DNA of 64,000 nt from Clostridium thermarum (lineage in GTDB: Bacteria > Bacillota > Clostridia > Clostridiales > Clostridiaceae). Positions within the stretch are counted from its first letter, which is position 1. The number at the start of each line of letters is the position of its first letter. Shown here piece after piece: positions 35,661 through 43,866 of the stretch. Position numbers and translations under genes: made by a program. The notes below the pieces were generated by a model that saw only the letters and a list, made by a program, of their open reading frames with translations, was not told the DNA's origin and did no database searches. The stretch is from contig NZ_CP040924.1 in assembly GCF_006351925.1 (NCBI RefSeq), forward strand, positions 2,633,501 through 2,697,500, given 5' to 3'.

Positions 35661-36365
35661 TTATTCTTTTATATAAGTTATGATCACTCTCTTTTTAAAT
35701 CTATATAAGACCTTGTACAGATTTTCAAAGAGAATAATTGCAAATACAAAGTTTCCGCCGGCATGAATGATATCAAAGGTTAAACCAGTGATATATGCTG
35801 CCAAAATCTTTTCAAGGGTTAATGGACGTATAAACCCAAGCACATGCCATAAGTTCATTATCCAGTCAAAGATAAAACCGTAAAAAAAGCACAGCATTGC
35901 AAAGCCTTCAGAAGACATCTTCTTGTTTTTATGGGAGTTTTTAATACCAATGGTACCTGAGATAAAGCCTATCAGCCCCCAAGCAAACATCTGCCAAGGA
36001 GTCCAAGGTCCCTGTCCCAGAAATATATTTGATATAAAGGCTGTTGTAGTTCCCACTAAAAAGCCTTCATAGGGACCAAATACATAGCCTGACAGGGCCA
36101 CAAAAAAAGTTGTGGGCTGGACATTAGGTAGAGCTGCAAATGGCACTCTGGCTGCACCTCCAAAGGCACTCAGGGTTCCTATTATTGCAATTTCCTTTGT
36201 TCCCATATTGCTTTTTTCAAAATACAGGTAGCTAAAGGACAATATAAGTAGTACAGCAAATATTATCATTAGACTATAATCTCTCATTCTGCTGCCATAT
36301 ATAAATCCCAAACCCATAAGTACAAGCATCAGCAGAATACTTACTAGCATGATAAACTTTCTCAT
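35661..36365 (-). CDS. ECF transporter S component, cobalamin (CblT-like)
   Basis: The 234-residue membrane protein has seven or so helices. Its central part carries GGAARVPFAALPNVQPTTFF, the segment FGPYEGFLVGTTTAFISNIF and GQGPWTPWQMFAWGLIGF, all characteristic of the large S components associated with B12 riboswitches. Its start overlaps the ATPase stop. It would bind the corrinoid and sit on the EcfT/EcfA module encoded just before it. Specificity for cobalamin is inferred from the riboswitch and the exported partners. Confidence 0.85.
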   Translation of the reverse strand: MRKFIMLVSILLMLVLMGLGFIYGSRMRDYSLMIIFAVLLILSFSYLYFEKSNMGTKEIAIIGTLSAFGGAARVPFAALPNVQPTTFFVALSGYVFGPYEGFLVGTTTAFISNIFLGQGPWTPWQMFAWGLIGFISGTIGIKNSHKNKKMSSEGFAMLCFFYGFIFDWIMNLWHVLGFIRPLTLEKILAAYITGLTFDIIHAGGNFVFAIILFENLYKVLYRFKKRVIITYIKE

Positions 36366-37975
36366 TACTCCTTCATCTCCACATACTGATTTGCTATGAA
36401 CATATTTGCAGCCTTATCCCTGAACAACCTGTTCAAGCTTGTAGTAAAGTAAATTCCTTCCCCCATAACCTCTTGATGGTTTCCTCTAGCTGCTATTCTA
36501 CCGTTAAAAAGCAATAAAAATTCTCTGCAGAATTTTGCTGCAAATTCCATGTCATGAGTGACCAGCAAGATGGTCGTACCATTTTGGTTCAAGCTGTCTA
36601 AAAGCTCCCCTAACTTCACCTTTGCACTATAGTCAAGTCCTCTGGTGGGCTCATCCAATACAAGAATCTTTGGTTTTGTTACCAGTATAGAAGCAATAGC
36701 CAACCGCTGTTTTTCTCCTCCACTGAGCTCTCTGGGGTTTTTATTCTTTAGATGGATTATGTCAAGCCTCTCCAGTATTTCATCAATAGCTGAATAATCT
36801 TTAATCTCATAATTATTCAAAGTAAATTTGAGCTCTTCATAGACAGTGTCTTGGGATATATAATCATTTGGATTTTGAGAAACATAGCCTATTATCTTTG
36901 AAATTTCCTTTAATCTAAGCTTTTTAACTTCCTTGTGAAAAAGCTTAAGACTACCCTCATAAGGGCTCAAGCCCATAATAGTTCTTAGTAAAGTGCTCTT
37001 ACCGGCACCATTTGAGCCCATTATCCCCAAGAAATCTCCGGTCTTTATGGTTAAGTTTATTTTTTTCAATGCCTGTATATTGCCGTAGCTGCAGCTTAAA
37101 TTTCTTATATTTATGCATTCTTCGGTATTACCTTGTTCTTTATACTCTAGGGGTTTTATTACAAATTCTTTAGCTGCAATTAATTTCCTCATGGCTCTAA
37201 AATTCTCCGGAGCCTTTTTAAGCTCCATTCGCTTAGCCAGTTTCAGATATTCAGGAAAGAATTCCTCCTGTGTCTGCTCATACATTTCCTCTTTACTCCC
37301 CATGAATTTTACTGCCCCATCATCCATAATTACAACCCTGTCTGCAATTTCAAACCATTTATCAATTCTCTGCTCAATTACGATGATGGTTACCCCCAGT
37401 TCCTCATTTATCTTTTTCACCAGTGAAATTACTTCCTCTGCGGCAGATGGGTCCAGCTGAGAGGTTGGTTCGTCTAAAATTATGCATTCAGGCAGGTAGG
37501 CAATGGCGGAGGTTATAGCAACCCGCTGCTTTTGCCCACCGGATAGAGTTATAATATCTCTTTGAGCAAGATCAGTAATGTTGGAAAACTGCATAGCTTC
37601 CCAAACCCTTCTCTCTATTGTCCCTTCTGCCACTGCCACATTCTCAAGTCCAAAGGCTATTTCTCTGTGAACCCTATTCATCATTAACTGTCTTTCCGGA
37701 TCTTGAAAGACCATGGTAATCTCTTTAGCCCGTTCCATCTGCGGCATATCTGCTAATGCTTTCCCCTTTACCAGCACCTCCCCCTTAATTTTTCCTCCAT
37801 AAAATTGAGGTACCGCTCCAGTTATAGCCTTGCCCATGGTAGACTTTCCGGACCCGGACTTTCCCATTACAAAAAGGATTTCTCCTCTTTCGATTTTCAG
37901 GTTTATATTATTAAGACTTTTGGTTTCCTCACCGGGGTACCAATAGTCTAAATTTCTAAGTTCTATGTAAGTCAT
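36365..37975 (-). CDS. ECF transporter fused double ATP-binding protein (EcfA1-EcfA2 type)
   Basis: The 536-residue protein contains two complete ABC ATPase domains. Domain 1: Walker A GKSGSGKSTMG, signature LSGGQKQRVAITSA, Walker B CIILDEPTSQLD. Domain 2 (from about residue 285): GSNGAGKSTLLR, LSGGEKQRLAIAS, ILVLDEPTRGLD and the H-loop LLVTHDMEF. Most ECF modules use two separate genes; the fusion is a known variant of dedicated modules. It overlaps both neighbours, so tight coupling with EcfT and the S component is likely. Confidence 0.93.
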   Translation of the reverse strand: MTYIELRNLDYWYPGEETKSLNNINLKIERGEILFVMGKSGSGKSTMGKAITGAVPQFYGGKIKGEVLVKGKALADMPQMERAKEITMVFQDPERQLMMNRVHREIAFGLENVAVAEGTIERRVWEAMQFSNITDLAQRDIITLSGGQKQRVAITSAIAYLPECIILDEPTSQLDPSAAEEVISLVKKINEELGVTIIVIEQRIDKWFEIADRVVIMDDGAVKFMGSKEEMYEQTQEEFFPEYLKLAKRMELKKAPENFRAMRKLIAAKEFVIKPLEYKEQGNTEECINIRNLSCSYGNIQALKKINLTIKTGDFLGIMGSNGAGKSTLLRTIMGLSPYEGSLKLFHKEVKKLRLKEISKIIGYVSQNPNDYISQDTVYEELKFTLNNYEIKDYSAIDEILERLDIIHLKNKNPRELSGGEKQRLAIASILVTKPKILVLDEPTRGLDYSAKVKLGELLDSLNQNGTTILLVTHDMEFAAKFCREFLLLFNGRIAARGNHQEVMGEGIYFTTSLNRLFRDKAANMFIANQYVEMKE

Positions 37976-38841
37976 TATTTAATCTCCTTACTATTCCAGT
38001 TTAAACTAAAGGTAAATATAAATGCGGTGACAATAAAGCATATTATAAAAACACCGAAATTTATTATTTCTCCAAAACTAAAATTATTATAAATATCAAA
38101 GTTGTCCACGCCCTTAAGTTTTACAATGGTAAAGGTGACTATAAGCATTAAAATATGAAAACTCAAAATAAAATCTTTTTTCCCAAATCTCTGTCTTTCA
38201 TATACCGTCCTCTTTCCACTTAAGAAACCTCTTACATAGGCTGCTTCCCCAATATCAAAAGCTCCCTCCATAGAGGATTCCAATAGAATTGCCAATATAG
38301 GGTTATAGCTCTTGATCTGTTCCTTCAGGCTTTTTTTATCGTAATTAACTCCCCGGAGGCTGTATACTTCCTTTAAGCTGGCTGTTCGTTTTTTCATGGT
38401 TGGAAAAAGTTTAAAAGAAACCATCAACAGTAAAGTAGCTTTAGGCAATTTGCTTGAAAAATAAGATACTGCAGCGTCATTATCCACAATTATTTCTATG
38501 ATGGAAAAAACATGAAGGATTAAAAGAAGCTTAAAGGAAAATACCAGTGCATAGATTAAAGCTTCTAAGGTAAAACTTCTGTTATTAATGTTAAATAGCA
38601 CAATACTTCCATTGCTATTGAATACAAAATTTATAATTATAGAGACAAGGGCAAAGGGCAAAAAGTACTTCAGTCCTGCTTTAAATTTTGTCCTATTAGC
38701 TGTTTCATAAAAAATTCCAACACAAAATATGAAAACACTTAATAAAATCAGTGGATTATCTGTAGCAAATATTATAAAAATCATTAAAAGTATAAAGCAA
38801 AGAGCAGTTAACACATGTATATCCTTAGAATAATTATTCAT
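37975..38841 (-). CDS. ECF transporter transmembrane subunit EcfT (CbiQ family)
   Basis: The 288-residue membrane protein has about six helices and the CbiQ/EcfT coupling motifs: ARG-type repeats are seen as SLRGVNYDKK and EAAYVRGFLSGK, which contact the ATPases. It is the first gene after the cobalamin riboswitch. The TAATG overlap with the ATPase gene starts a chain of overlapping genes. It forms the energy-coupling scaffold for the S component. Confidence 0.9.
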   Translation of the reverse strand: MNNYSKDIHVLTALCFILLMIFIIFATDNPLILLSVFIFCVGIFYETANRTKFKAGLKYFLPFALVSIIINFVFNSNGSIVLFNINNRSFTLEALIYALVFSFKLLLILHVFSIIEIIVDNDAAVSYFSSKLPKATLLLMVSFKLFPTMKKRTASLKEVYSLRGVNYDKKSLKEQIKSYNPILAILLESSMEGAFDIGEAAYVRGFLSGKRTVYERQRFGKKDFILSFHILMLIVTFTIVKLKGVDNFDIYNNFSFGEIINFGVFIICFIVTAFIFTFSLNWNSKEIK

Positions 38842-38894
38842 AGTTCCCCCTAATAAAATCCAATAGCTTTTTAGTTAAGCATTTTAATGTAATC

Positions 38895-38923
38895 AATAAA
38901 AAAACCGTGCCAAAGGGCACGGT
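38895..38923 (-). terminator. Expression-platform terminator of the cobalamin riboswitch
   Basis: On the minus strand ACCGTGCCC, TTT, GGCACGGT then TTTTTTATT. It lies directly between the aptamer and the first gene, so ligand binding probably ends transcription here. Confidence 0.9.
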
Positions 38924-39125
38924 AAATAAACCTGTAGCAGGCTTAGCACTTACCCTCCCTCCGAAGGCAGTCAATCTTCTTCAAATACATAAGATATCCT
39001 GGCTTACACCTCATCCTGCTGGTACCCTTCCCTGATTTCCATCAAGTGGTTATGTACCCATCGTCAGTGAATACAGTAGCGGGGGCTGTTGCGGATTCTC
39101 ACCGCATTCCCTCATGTATTTTGAA
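38924..39125 (-). promoter_or_regulatory. Cobalamin (AdoCbl) riboswitch
   Basis: On the minus strand the aptamer has GGGAATGCGGTGAGAATCCG, then CAACAGCCCCCGCTACTGT, the core GGGTACCAGCAGGATGAG, and the B12 box AAGCCAGGA (39006-38998). A 3' closing arm GTAAGTGCTAAGCCTGC follows. It controls the ECF/DUF4430 operon. Confidence 0.95.
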
Positions 39126-39229
39126 ATTCAGTTTTATTTAAGTCTATCATCATTTCCCAATTAGTTCAAGGATAAATTTAATATTTTCTTCAACATTGGG
39201 AAACAATAAGTCCAAAGGAAGGTGATACA

Positions 39230-39574
39230 ATGTTTATTACAAGCATTTCTCTATCTTATGTTTTAGCTGGTGTTTCTGTAGCATTTATTCTGGCATTTTT
39301 ATATTTTAAAGTATTAGTGGTAAAGAGTTCCGACAAAAACCAAAGTCATGATAGAATTCTAGGCTCAATGAAAGACCCGGATACCTGGAGAAGAAAAAAT
39401 AACACTATGTCCTATGTAAGCCTATTCTGGGCAGTAGTGGCTGCAGCGGCCTTCGTATACCTAAAATATTATGTACCCTCCACACTTGTTTCTATATGGT
39501 ATTTAGCCGCCTTTACCGCAGTTCTTTTTGTCAGCTTTGGTTTATTTGGGATTAGCAAAAGGAAAGCTCATTAA
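39230..39574 (+). CDS. Small membrane protein, unknown
   Basis: The 114-residue protein has three membrane helices (residues 6-28, 63-82, 88-108) and a charged cytoplasmic loop with DRILGSMKDPDTWRRKNN. AGGAAGGTGA lies upstream of the ATG. It is divergent from the cobalamin riboswitch and followed by its own terminator. I recognise no family. Confidence 0.7.
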   Translation: MFITSISLSYVLAGVSVAFILAFLYFKVLVVKSSDKNQSHDRILGSMKDPDTWRRKNNTMSYVSLFWAVVAAAAFVYLKYYVPSTLVSIWYLAAFTAVLFVSFGLFGISKRKAH

Positions 39575-39655
39575 AAAATTAATGGCGGAGAAAACGGAGA
39601 ACACAAAAGTATTCTATTATTTTAAAAAAGCTTATTTGATAATGTGACCTTATTT

Positions 39656-39690
39656 AAGACATAATCCATTGTGGTTATGTCTTTTATTTA
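39656..39690 (+). terminator. Terminator of the small membrane protein gene
   Basis: AAGACATAA (39656-39664) and TTATGTCTT (39675-39683), then TTATTTATT. Confidence 0.8.
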
Positions 39691-39724
39691 TTAAAAAATA
39701 TGATAAATGTTAATGTAATCATGG

Positions 39725-39827
39725 TATAATATGGATTAATTGCAGTTTAAGTTTATATACCTAATCTTTAGAATAAAAGTGTTGAAGGACATGTATTTCT
39801 ATGTTACTTGTCCTTCAACACTTTTTT
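39725..39827 (+). ncRNA. Candidate small RNA with own promoter and terminator
   Basis: An extended -10 (TGGTATAAT, TATAAT at 39725-39730) is followed 45 bp later by a perfect 16-bp hairpin, AAAGTGTTGAAGGACA with TGTCCTTCAACACTTT, and a T run. No open frame lies between. The expected transcript is about 90 nt (39737-39827). The -35 is poor. The hairpin could instead be only the terminator of the convergent adenosyltransferase gene, whose stop is 51 bp away. Confidence 0.4.
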
Positions 39828-39877
39828 ATAACAGAGCAATATAATATCAAATCGCTTATATTCCTAAATGGATTTAT

Positions 39878-40429
39878 CTATAGGAGCACAATTTCCTCTT
39901 CCACTCCGCATACAAAATTTATATATCTTGCAAGTGTAAAGAAGAAATCTGACAGCCTATTTATATATTTATAACAAGCTCCGTATTCCTTTGTTTCTCT
40001 GCTTTCGATAAGCCTTGCAAAAACTCTCTCACACCTTCTGGTTACTGTCCTTACAACATGACAGTACACCGCCTCTTCTACTCCGCTGTAGTATAGAAAC
40101 TTTTTTAACAGGGGCATGGTTTCTGTCATCTTATCGATGTTCTCTTCTAAAAACTTCAAATTATCTTCATTAATGAAAGCCTTAGTAAAATTATTGGACA
40201 ATTCGGCTCCTATTTTGTACAAGTCATACTGTATTGTCTTTAGAAGAGAACCTATGTAGGTAGCTTCATTGACCTCTACCTTTATTATCTTGCACCTTAG
40301 CACACCTACATGAGCATTAATCTCATCTATACTGCCCTGGAGTTCCATAAAAATATCACTCTTTGAGTACTTTTCCCCTAAGATATTAGTTGTACTGCCT
40401 TCATCACCTTTTTTTGTGTATATCTTCAT
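39878..40429 (-). CDS. PduO-type cob(I)alamin adenosyltransferase
   Basis: The 183-residue enzyme has the ATP-binding N-terminus YTKKGDEGSTTNILG (residues 4-18) and EINAHVGVLR. The late CERVFARLIE and YINRLSDFFFTLARYIN segments are diagnostic of the PduO/MMAB fold. It transfers the adenosyl group of ATP to Co(I) corrinoid, giving adenosylcobalamin in the cytoplasm. Its neighbourhood next to the cobalamin uptake operon fits, although it is not under the same riboswitch. It is downstream of, and adjacent to, the NUDIX gene. Confidence 0.92.
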   Translation of the reverse strand: MKIYTKKGDEGSTTNILGEKYSKSDIFMELQGSIDEINAHVGVLRCKIIKVEVNEATYIGSLLKTIQYDLYKIGAELSNNFTKAFINEDNLKFLEENIDKMTETMPLLKKFLYYSGVEEAVYCHVVRTVTRRCERVFARLIESRETKEYGACYKYINRLSDFFFTLARYINFVCGVEEEIVLL

Positions 40430-40430
40430 T

Positions 40431-41051
40431 TTACTTGTCTTCTCCTTCGCTTTTTAAAATATCTGTAAACACCTTCATAATAAGGGCTGTAAACCCCCAA
40501 ATTACATAATCCTTATACTTATAAAAATATTGATTTAAATTATCAGTTGTGAATTTATAGTCTCTTCCTCCTCTTATCATATGAAAAGGAAAGTTTTCAT
40601 CCAAATGAGGGCCTACCTTCATGGTATAACACTCTGGTTCGTTCTTTAAGAAAAACTCAAGTGGTACGTAAAATACATGATCCACCTCATCAGTATTATA
40701 ATTATCAGGGTCTTTGTATAGCTCCGCCACAAAGGGATACATCATATTTCCATAAGGACTTATAAAATAATCCATTTCTCCCAATATGTTAAAATCTTTA
40801 TCCTCTAAGCCCAACTCTTCTTTTAGTTCTCTGGCTGCTGCCTGTCTATAGTCTTCCCCCTGCTCCAGCTTACCTCCCGGAAAACATATATCTCCCGGTT
40901 GGCTCCTAAGGCTCAGGGCCCGCTTTTCAAAAAGAATGTAGGTTTCCCCATCCTTTTCTAATATAGGTATAACTACGGAACTTTTTTTAAACCTTCTTAT
41001 AGATTTTCCTTTTCTATCTTTAAAAATATTAATTATATCCTTACTGTTCAA
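40431..41051 (-). CDS. NUDIX hydrolase, probable CoA pyrophosphatase type
   Basis: The 206-residue protein has the Nudix box GGKLEQGEDYRQAAARELKE with EELG following (residues 57-79). Before it, LRSQPGDICFPGG matches the signature of the CoA pyrophosphatase subgroup (NUDT7/YeaB-like). It would cleave CoA or its derivatives to 4'-phosphopantetheine and ADP. One base separates its stop from the adenosyltransferase start. Confidence 0.88.
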   Translation of the reverse strand: MNSKDIINIFKDRKGKSIRRFKKSSVVIPILEKDGETYILFEKRALSLRSQPGDICFPGGKLEQGEDYRQAAARELKEELGLEDKDFNILGEMDYFISPYGNMMYPFVAELYKDPDNYNTDEVDHVFYVPLEFFLKNEPECYTMKVGPHLDENFPFHMIRGGRDYKFTTDNLNQYFYKYKDYVIWGFTALIMKVFTDILKSEGEDK

Positions 41052-41299
41052 ATATACTCCTCCTAAAAATGCTTCGATACATATGTAAATTGGATACTTT
41101 TAGATAGTTGTTCAATTGTGCCATAAGTGATATACTATTAATATGAGCCACTTGGACAAGTGTTGTTTTTTTATCATTTATTATATTTTACCACAAATCT
41201 ATGCTTACATAATTAAAGAAAAGCATTAATATATAAAAGATATTAAATTTGATTTTTAGAAACTTTAATATAAATATTATTTTAGAGAGGTATTTGCAA

Positions 41300-42568
41300 A
41301 TGAAAAAACTAAAATTCTCATTACTATTAACATTGGCTTTATCGATTACAAGTTCAATTATGCCATCAGCTAAGCCCTTAGCAGCAGAAAATCCACCGGA
41401 GATTAACGGTCTTTCTGCTATAACCTTAGACTATGAAACCGGTGAAATAATTTATGCAAAAAATATAGATGAAAAGAGATACCCTGCCAGCACAACCAAG
41501 TTGATGACCTCATTATTATTGGCAGAAAACAAGCAAAAATCCGATATAATAACCTATACTGAAAGTGCTTACAAGCAACCTGAGTATGCTTTAAGGACTA
41601 ATATATACTTTAACCTAAAAGTTGGTGATACCTTCACCGCAGAAGACACAATGAAAGCATTGCTGCTCTTCTCTGCAAACGATGCAGCTTATATGGTAGC
41701 TGACAATGTTGGCGGTAATGTAGAAAACTTCATAAAGATGATGAATGACAAAGCTAAGGCTATAGGAATGAATAATAGCAACTTCGTAACTGCTAACGGC
41801 CTTCATGATGATAACCACTATACCACTGCTTATGATCTAGCACTGTTAGGAAGAGCCGCTATGGAAAATCCTTGGGTAAGAGAAACTGCCGGAACAAAAA
41901 AGGACATGATTACCCTATTAACAACCGGCCAGCCAGCATATGTTGAAAATAGAAATAAGCTTGTGGGAGTAAATGGTAACATTGGTGGTAAGACAGGTTA
42001 TACTTCCTTAGCCGGTAAATGTCTTGTTTCCGTATATGAAAGAGATGGCAGAAAAATTGTCGGCGTTGTTATGAAGGCTGCCTATGATGCCGAAGATACT
42101 ATGATGTATAAAGATATGGAAGCTATTATAGATTACAGCTACAAAGTTCAAAAAACCGTAACAAAGCCAAAGGGTACTACTATTGACACAGTTACTCTTG
42201 AATATAAGCCCCTTAAGTTCTTTGGACCAAAAAAGACCATTGAAGTGCCTGTTGTAATTAATGATGATGTTAATTATTATGAAAATGATATAAATAAATC
42301 AGAAATAAAATATGAAACTAAACTTAACGATATAGATCCTTGGGCTCTTTCACAGGATACAGCCATAGGTAGCTTAGTTGTTACTCAGAGAAATGCCTTG
42401 GCAACAAAAGAAATTGCTCTATATCCAACAATTTCAGCCAGTGACCTAAGAGCAGCCAATACAGGCTTTTACATTGGCGTTGTTGTTGGTGCTATAGGTA
42501 TTATAGCCCTGTTAATACTTCTTATTTCTGTAATAAGAAGAGGTTCCAGAAGAAGACGTTCCTATTAG
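41300..42568 (+). CDS. D-alanyl-D-alanine carboxypeptidase (penicillin-binding protein 5/DacF type)
   Basis: The open frame begins at 41249, but the ATG at 41300 has AGAGAGG upstream and gives a signal peptide (MKKLKFSLLLTLALSITSSI), so 422 residues are called. The active-site motifs are STTK (in PASTTKLM), SAND and KTGYTS. A beta C-terminal domain follows, then a membrane helix (residues about 390-412) and the Arg-rich tail RRGSRRRRS. It trims the terminal D-Ala from peptidoglycan stem peptides outside the membrane and may act in vegetative growth or sporulation. Confidence 0.93.
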   Translation: MKKLKFSLLLTLALSITSSIMPSAKPLAAENPPEINGLSAITLDYETGEIIYAKNIDEKRYPASTTKLMTSLLLAENKQKSDIITYTESAYKQPEYALRTNIYFNLKVGDTFTAEDTMKALLLFSANDAAYMVADNVGGNVENFIKMMNDKAKAIGMNNSNFVTANGLHDDNHYTTAYDLALLGRAAMENPWVRETAGTKKDMITLLTTGQPAYVENRNKLVGVNGNIGGKTGYTSLAGKCLVSVYERDGRKIVGVVMKAAYDAEDTMMYKDMEAIIDYSYKVQKTVTKPKGTTIDTVTLEYKPLKFFGPKKTIEVPVVINDDVNYYENDINKSEIKYETKLNDIDPWALSQDTAIGSLVVTQRNALATKEIALYPTISASDLRAANTGFYIGVVVGAIGIIALLILLISVIRRGSRRRRSY

Positions 42569-42575
42569 GAGTACT

Positions 42576-42612
42576 AAGAGCAGCTTGTTACTATGCAGGC
42601 TGCTCTTTATTA
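42576..42612 (+). terminator. Terminator of the carboxypeptidase gene
   Basis: AAGAGCAGC (42576-42584) pairs with GCTGCTCTT (42599-42607), followed by TATTACATTTTTA. It also lies downstream of the convergent aminopeptidase gene. Confidence 0.8.
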
Positions 42613-42623
42613 CATTTTTACTT

Positions 42624-43751
42624 TTATAGTCCGTACTTTTCAAGTATCTCCATTTTAAACTGACCATTTTCATAGAATAATTCGCCATCGGCATAGATTT
42701 TGCCGCCATTTCTCATATCACAAATCATATCCCAGTGTAAAGAAGACTTATTTGTTCCACCGGCTTCAGGCATAGAATCACCGATTGCCATGTGGATTGT
42801 ACCACCTATTTTTTCATCGAATAGGATATTCTTTGTACATTCTTTTATTCCATAGTTAGTTCCAATAGCCATTTCTCCGAAGTAGCATGAACCTTCATCT
42901 GTAGCAAGCAGTGATTTTAGTAGTTCTTCTCCAGCCTTTGCTTCAGCCTTTACAACTTTTCCATTTTCAACTTCCAGTCTTATACCTTCAACTTCCTGCC
43001 CCATATATATTGATGGGAAGGAAAAAGTTATATATCCGTTTATGGACTCGTGTACAGGTGATGTAAAGATTTCTCCGTCCGGGAAGTTAACTCTGCCATC
43101 GCAGTTGATCCACTTTCTGCCCTCAATTTTCACCTTAATGTCTGTTCCTTCAGAAATTATATGTAATTCCTTCTTAGTGTTTAGATAGTTAACCCATCTA
43201 TCCTGTTCAGCACTTATTCTCATCCATTCTGCCACTGGATCCTCAGAATCAAGAAGTCCTGCACCGTATACAAAATCTTCATAATCACTTAAGCTCATAG
43301 AAGCTTCCTGAGCCTCAGACTGTGTTGGGAACTGCGTGCCGCACCAACGAAGAGAACCGTCCCCCATTCTTTCTGAATAGATCTTTCTCCAGCTGGTAGC
43401 CCCTTGAAGATTGGCCTTCATTTTCTCACCGGGTATATTTGTAAAGGATCTTGTGTTTCTACCACCCCAAGCTGTTAGCCAAACATCAGCCTTAGCCAGT
43501 ACATTTTTCAGAATAAATTTTTCTTCTCTTAATTGCTCTTCACTGCTGTACTTCAATACTGTTTCATCAATCTGTTCTGAAGTCAATCTATATTCAGCGT
43601 GGCCTCCAGCCTTAACAACCTCTTTTATAACTTCCTTTGCCCATGGTAGTGCCACTTCGTCACACTGTACAAAAACAAATTCTCCAGGCTGTACTTTTGT
43701 AGAATAGTTCACTAATAATTTTGCTAACTTGCTTAATCTTGGATCTGTCAT
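42624..43751 (-). CDS. Aminopeptidase, family M29 (AmpS type)
   Basis: The 375-residue protein shows the M29 features: RLSKLAKLLVNYSTKVQPGE at the N-terminus, EGIRLEVENGKVVKAEAKAG, GEMAIGTN with its metal-binding Glu, and MPEAGGTNKSSLHWDMICDM with the metal-binding Glu, His and Asp. It is a cytoplasmic, metal-dependent aminopeptidase of broad specificity. Length is slightly under the usual 410. The gene stands alone and is divergent from hypF. Confidence 0.93.
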   Translation of the reverse strand: MTDPRLSKLAKLLVNYSTKVQPGEFVFVQCDEVALPWAKEVIKEVVKAGGHAEYRLTSEQIDETVLKYSSEEQLREEKFILKNVLAKADVWLTAWGGRNTRSFTNIPGEKMKANLQGATSWRKIYSERMGDGSLRWCGTQFPTQSEAQEASMSLSDYEDFVYGAGLLDSEDPVAEWMRISAEQDRWVNYLNTKKELHIISEGTDIKVKIEGRKWINCDGRVNFPDGEIFTSPVHESINGYITFSFPSIYMGQEVEGIRLEVENGKVVKAEAKAGEELLKSLLATDEGSCYFGEMAIGTNYGIKECTKNILFDEKIGGTIHMAIGDSMPEAGGTNKSSLHWDMICDMRNGGKIYADGELFYENGQFKMEILEKYGL

Positions 43752-43866
43752 CTAATTTTCCCCTTTTCTTTTAATTTCTATCTATATGAATAGCTTAGTT
43801 TTATTATATAATAATCTTAATTAAAATAATATATTTATTAAATTATTTTGCAAAAGAAGGTATAGT

